Assembly (NCBI GenBank): GCA_036897095.1
Contig: JAYMSP010000015.1
Location: 1 to 64,000, forward strand
Origin: Plantago elongata
Lineage: Eukaryota > Streptophyta > Magnoliopsida > Lamiales > Plantaginaceae
DNA length: 64,000 nucleotides
Direction: 5' to 3'
Part shown: positions 62,916 through 64,000 of the stretch, piece by piece
Position numbering within the stretch: the stretch's first letter is position 1
How the letters are laid out: each line of letters begins with the position of its first letter
Notes under the pieces: generated by a model
Told to the model about the DNA's origin: nothing
The model's database searches: none
What the model saw: only the letters and a program-made list of their open reading frames with translations
Program-made: the position numbers and the translations under genes

Positions 62916-64000
62916 TTTTATGTTTCTGTTCTCAAGTTTCGAGAAGAATCTGGAACTATGGATTTTGATTTTCTGCAATTTATCCGTAGTAGAGATATTT
63001 TCTTTTCCATTTTAGGATATCTCTAGGGTGGATTGCTACCACCCTTTTTTAGTTGTGGATTTTGTGGAGGGGTTTCATTTTTTTAATCACCAAAATTCAA
63101 AAAGCATTTTCATTTATGTATTTCCATCTACAGCTTATTTATCCAAGTAAGCCCACTTCGTCGTTATTGAGTGAGTCATTCCAATAATCCAATTTGATTT
63201 AGTATTTTGCTATGGGCTCATTTTCATGACACTCAAATGGCTATTTGAATAAGATTTTAGTGAAATTATATTTGAAATGGAACTGAAATGAGATATTTAA
63301 AAATATATTTTAGGTCAAATTATTGTTCATCGAGTCAAATAAAAATATTTAAATGTTTAGCCAATCATTTCTTAGATGACCTGTTTCACCACATTGGTAA
63401 GCTCTATGATATTTTCAGGAAGAGCCAAAAATGATAGGGTGGTTCAAGTGGTGTCATCAAGTAATTATATGTAATGGATATTCATGGTCCATGTAATTGG
63501 AATTTCTTTTTTATTTTTAATTACTTCTAAAAATAAGTAGGATGATCCGATGATATAAATAAGTTAACAATGGATAATATCATAACTATGGAACTTCGTA
63601 TATTCAAAATCCAAACATCACAATTTCAAATAAACAAAACTAGGATTCATATATCCATATTATACAATAAACTCCAACGTTGTTGTAATGTTGATGCCAT
63701 TGTCACATATATCAAACTCTCCATTGAGAAACAAAGAATATACGAATAAAAGGCAAAAGAGAAATATCAAAGCAAGAAGAGAAATCACCAATTAGATCGG
63801 ATATATAGTACCAGATATACTATAAAATGATGTTTCTACTGATTAAACGATCAGTTGACACAAATATTAATTATTGATACTAAACCGAACTTAACATATT
63901 GAACCAATCACAAAAGTGTTATTTACGTTTAGACTTTCTGTACAAAAAAAGTCCCTCCTTTTATAAAATTTATGAATACCTTTCTAGGTCTCTCCTTTTA
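62916..64000. other. Upstream region of the methyltransferase-like gene and window end
   Basis: Promoter side of the minus-strand gene, then AT-rich DNA without a recognised gene or repeat family. Confidence 0.45.

Overview
The window is nuclear DNA from a flowering plant, almost certainly a eudicot. It is AT-rich (GC about one third by eye), its genes carry many short GT-AG introns, and its gene families are plant-specific: WIP zinc finger, PORR, HD-Zip III, AGO4, CIPK, AKIN-beta and OSCA. I cannot name the species from sequence alone.

Layout. 1-3700 is gene-poor and holds an LTR-like fossil with a GC-rich block. 3718-5372 (-) is a WIP-type C2H2 zinc-finger factor. 7777-8952 (+) is an intronless organellar RNA-binding PORR protein. 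9820-10419 (+) is the N-terminal half of an MBD8-like protein with no methyl-CpG-binding domain. 10420-17500 is decayed accessory DNA: Stowaway-like MITE ends with a local duplication, an old Copia pol fossil on the minus strand, some exon-like remnants and a CGAG-rich MITE. 17506-20866 (+) holds two tandem 2-oxoglutarate dioxygenases. 22619-29226 (+) is an 18-exon class III HD-Zip gene that is strongly diverged but whose exons all join in frame. 30010-32433 (+) is a single-exon OSCA4/CSC1-like channel.

From 33.5 kb on the window is denser and contains conserved housekeeping and signalling genes: AGO4-like (33531-38836, -, 22 coding exons), calmodulin (42338-43637, +), the SnRK1 beta subunit (44515-46751, -), COP9 signalosome subunit 2 (47687-51899, -, 12 exons), CIPK3-like kinase (54153-58950, +, 14 exons) and a spermidine-synthase-like methyltransferase-fold protein (60022-62915, -, 8 exons). 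All exon models were built by hand from splice sites and reading phase.

The genes do not form one pathway. Loose themes are Ca2+ signalling (OSCA channel, calmodulin, CIPK3) and SNF1-family kinase signalling (the SnRK1 beta subunit, and CIPK3, which is SnRK3). AGO4 and an MBD8-like fragment touch DNA methylation. The standout item is the HD-Zip III gene. It keeps the complete HD-Zip/START/MEKHLA layout, but the exon 4/5 junction that in this family encodes the miR165/166 target has been entirely replaced, so it is predicted to escape that microRNA.
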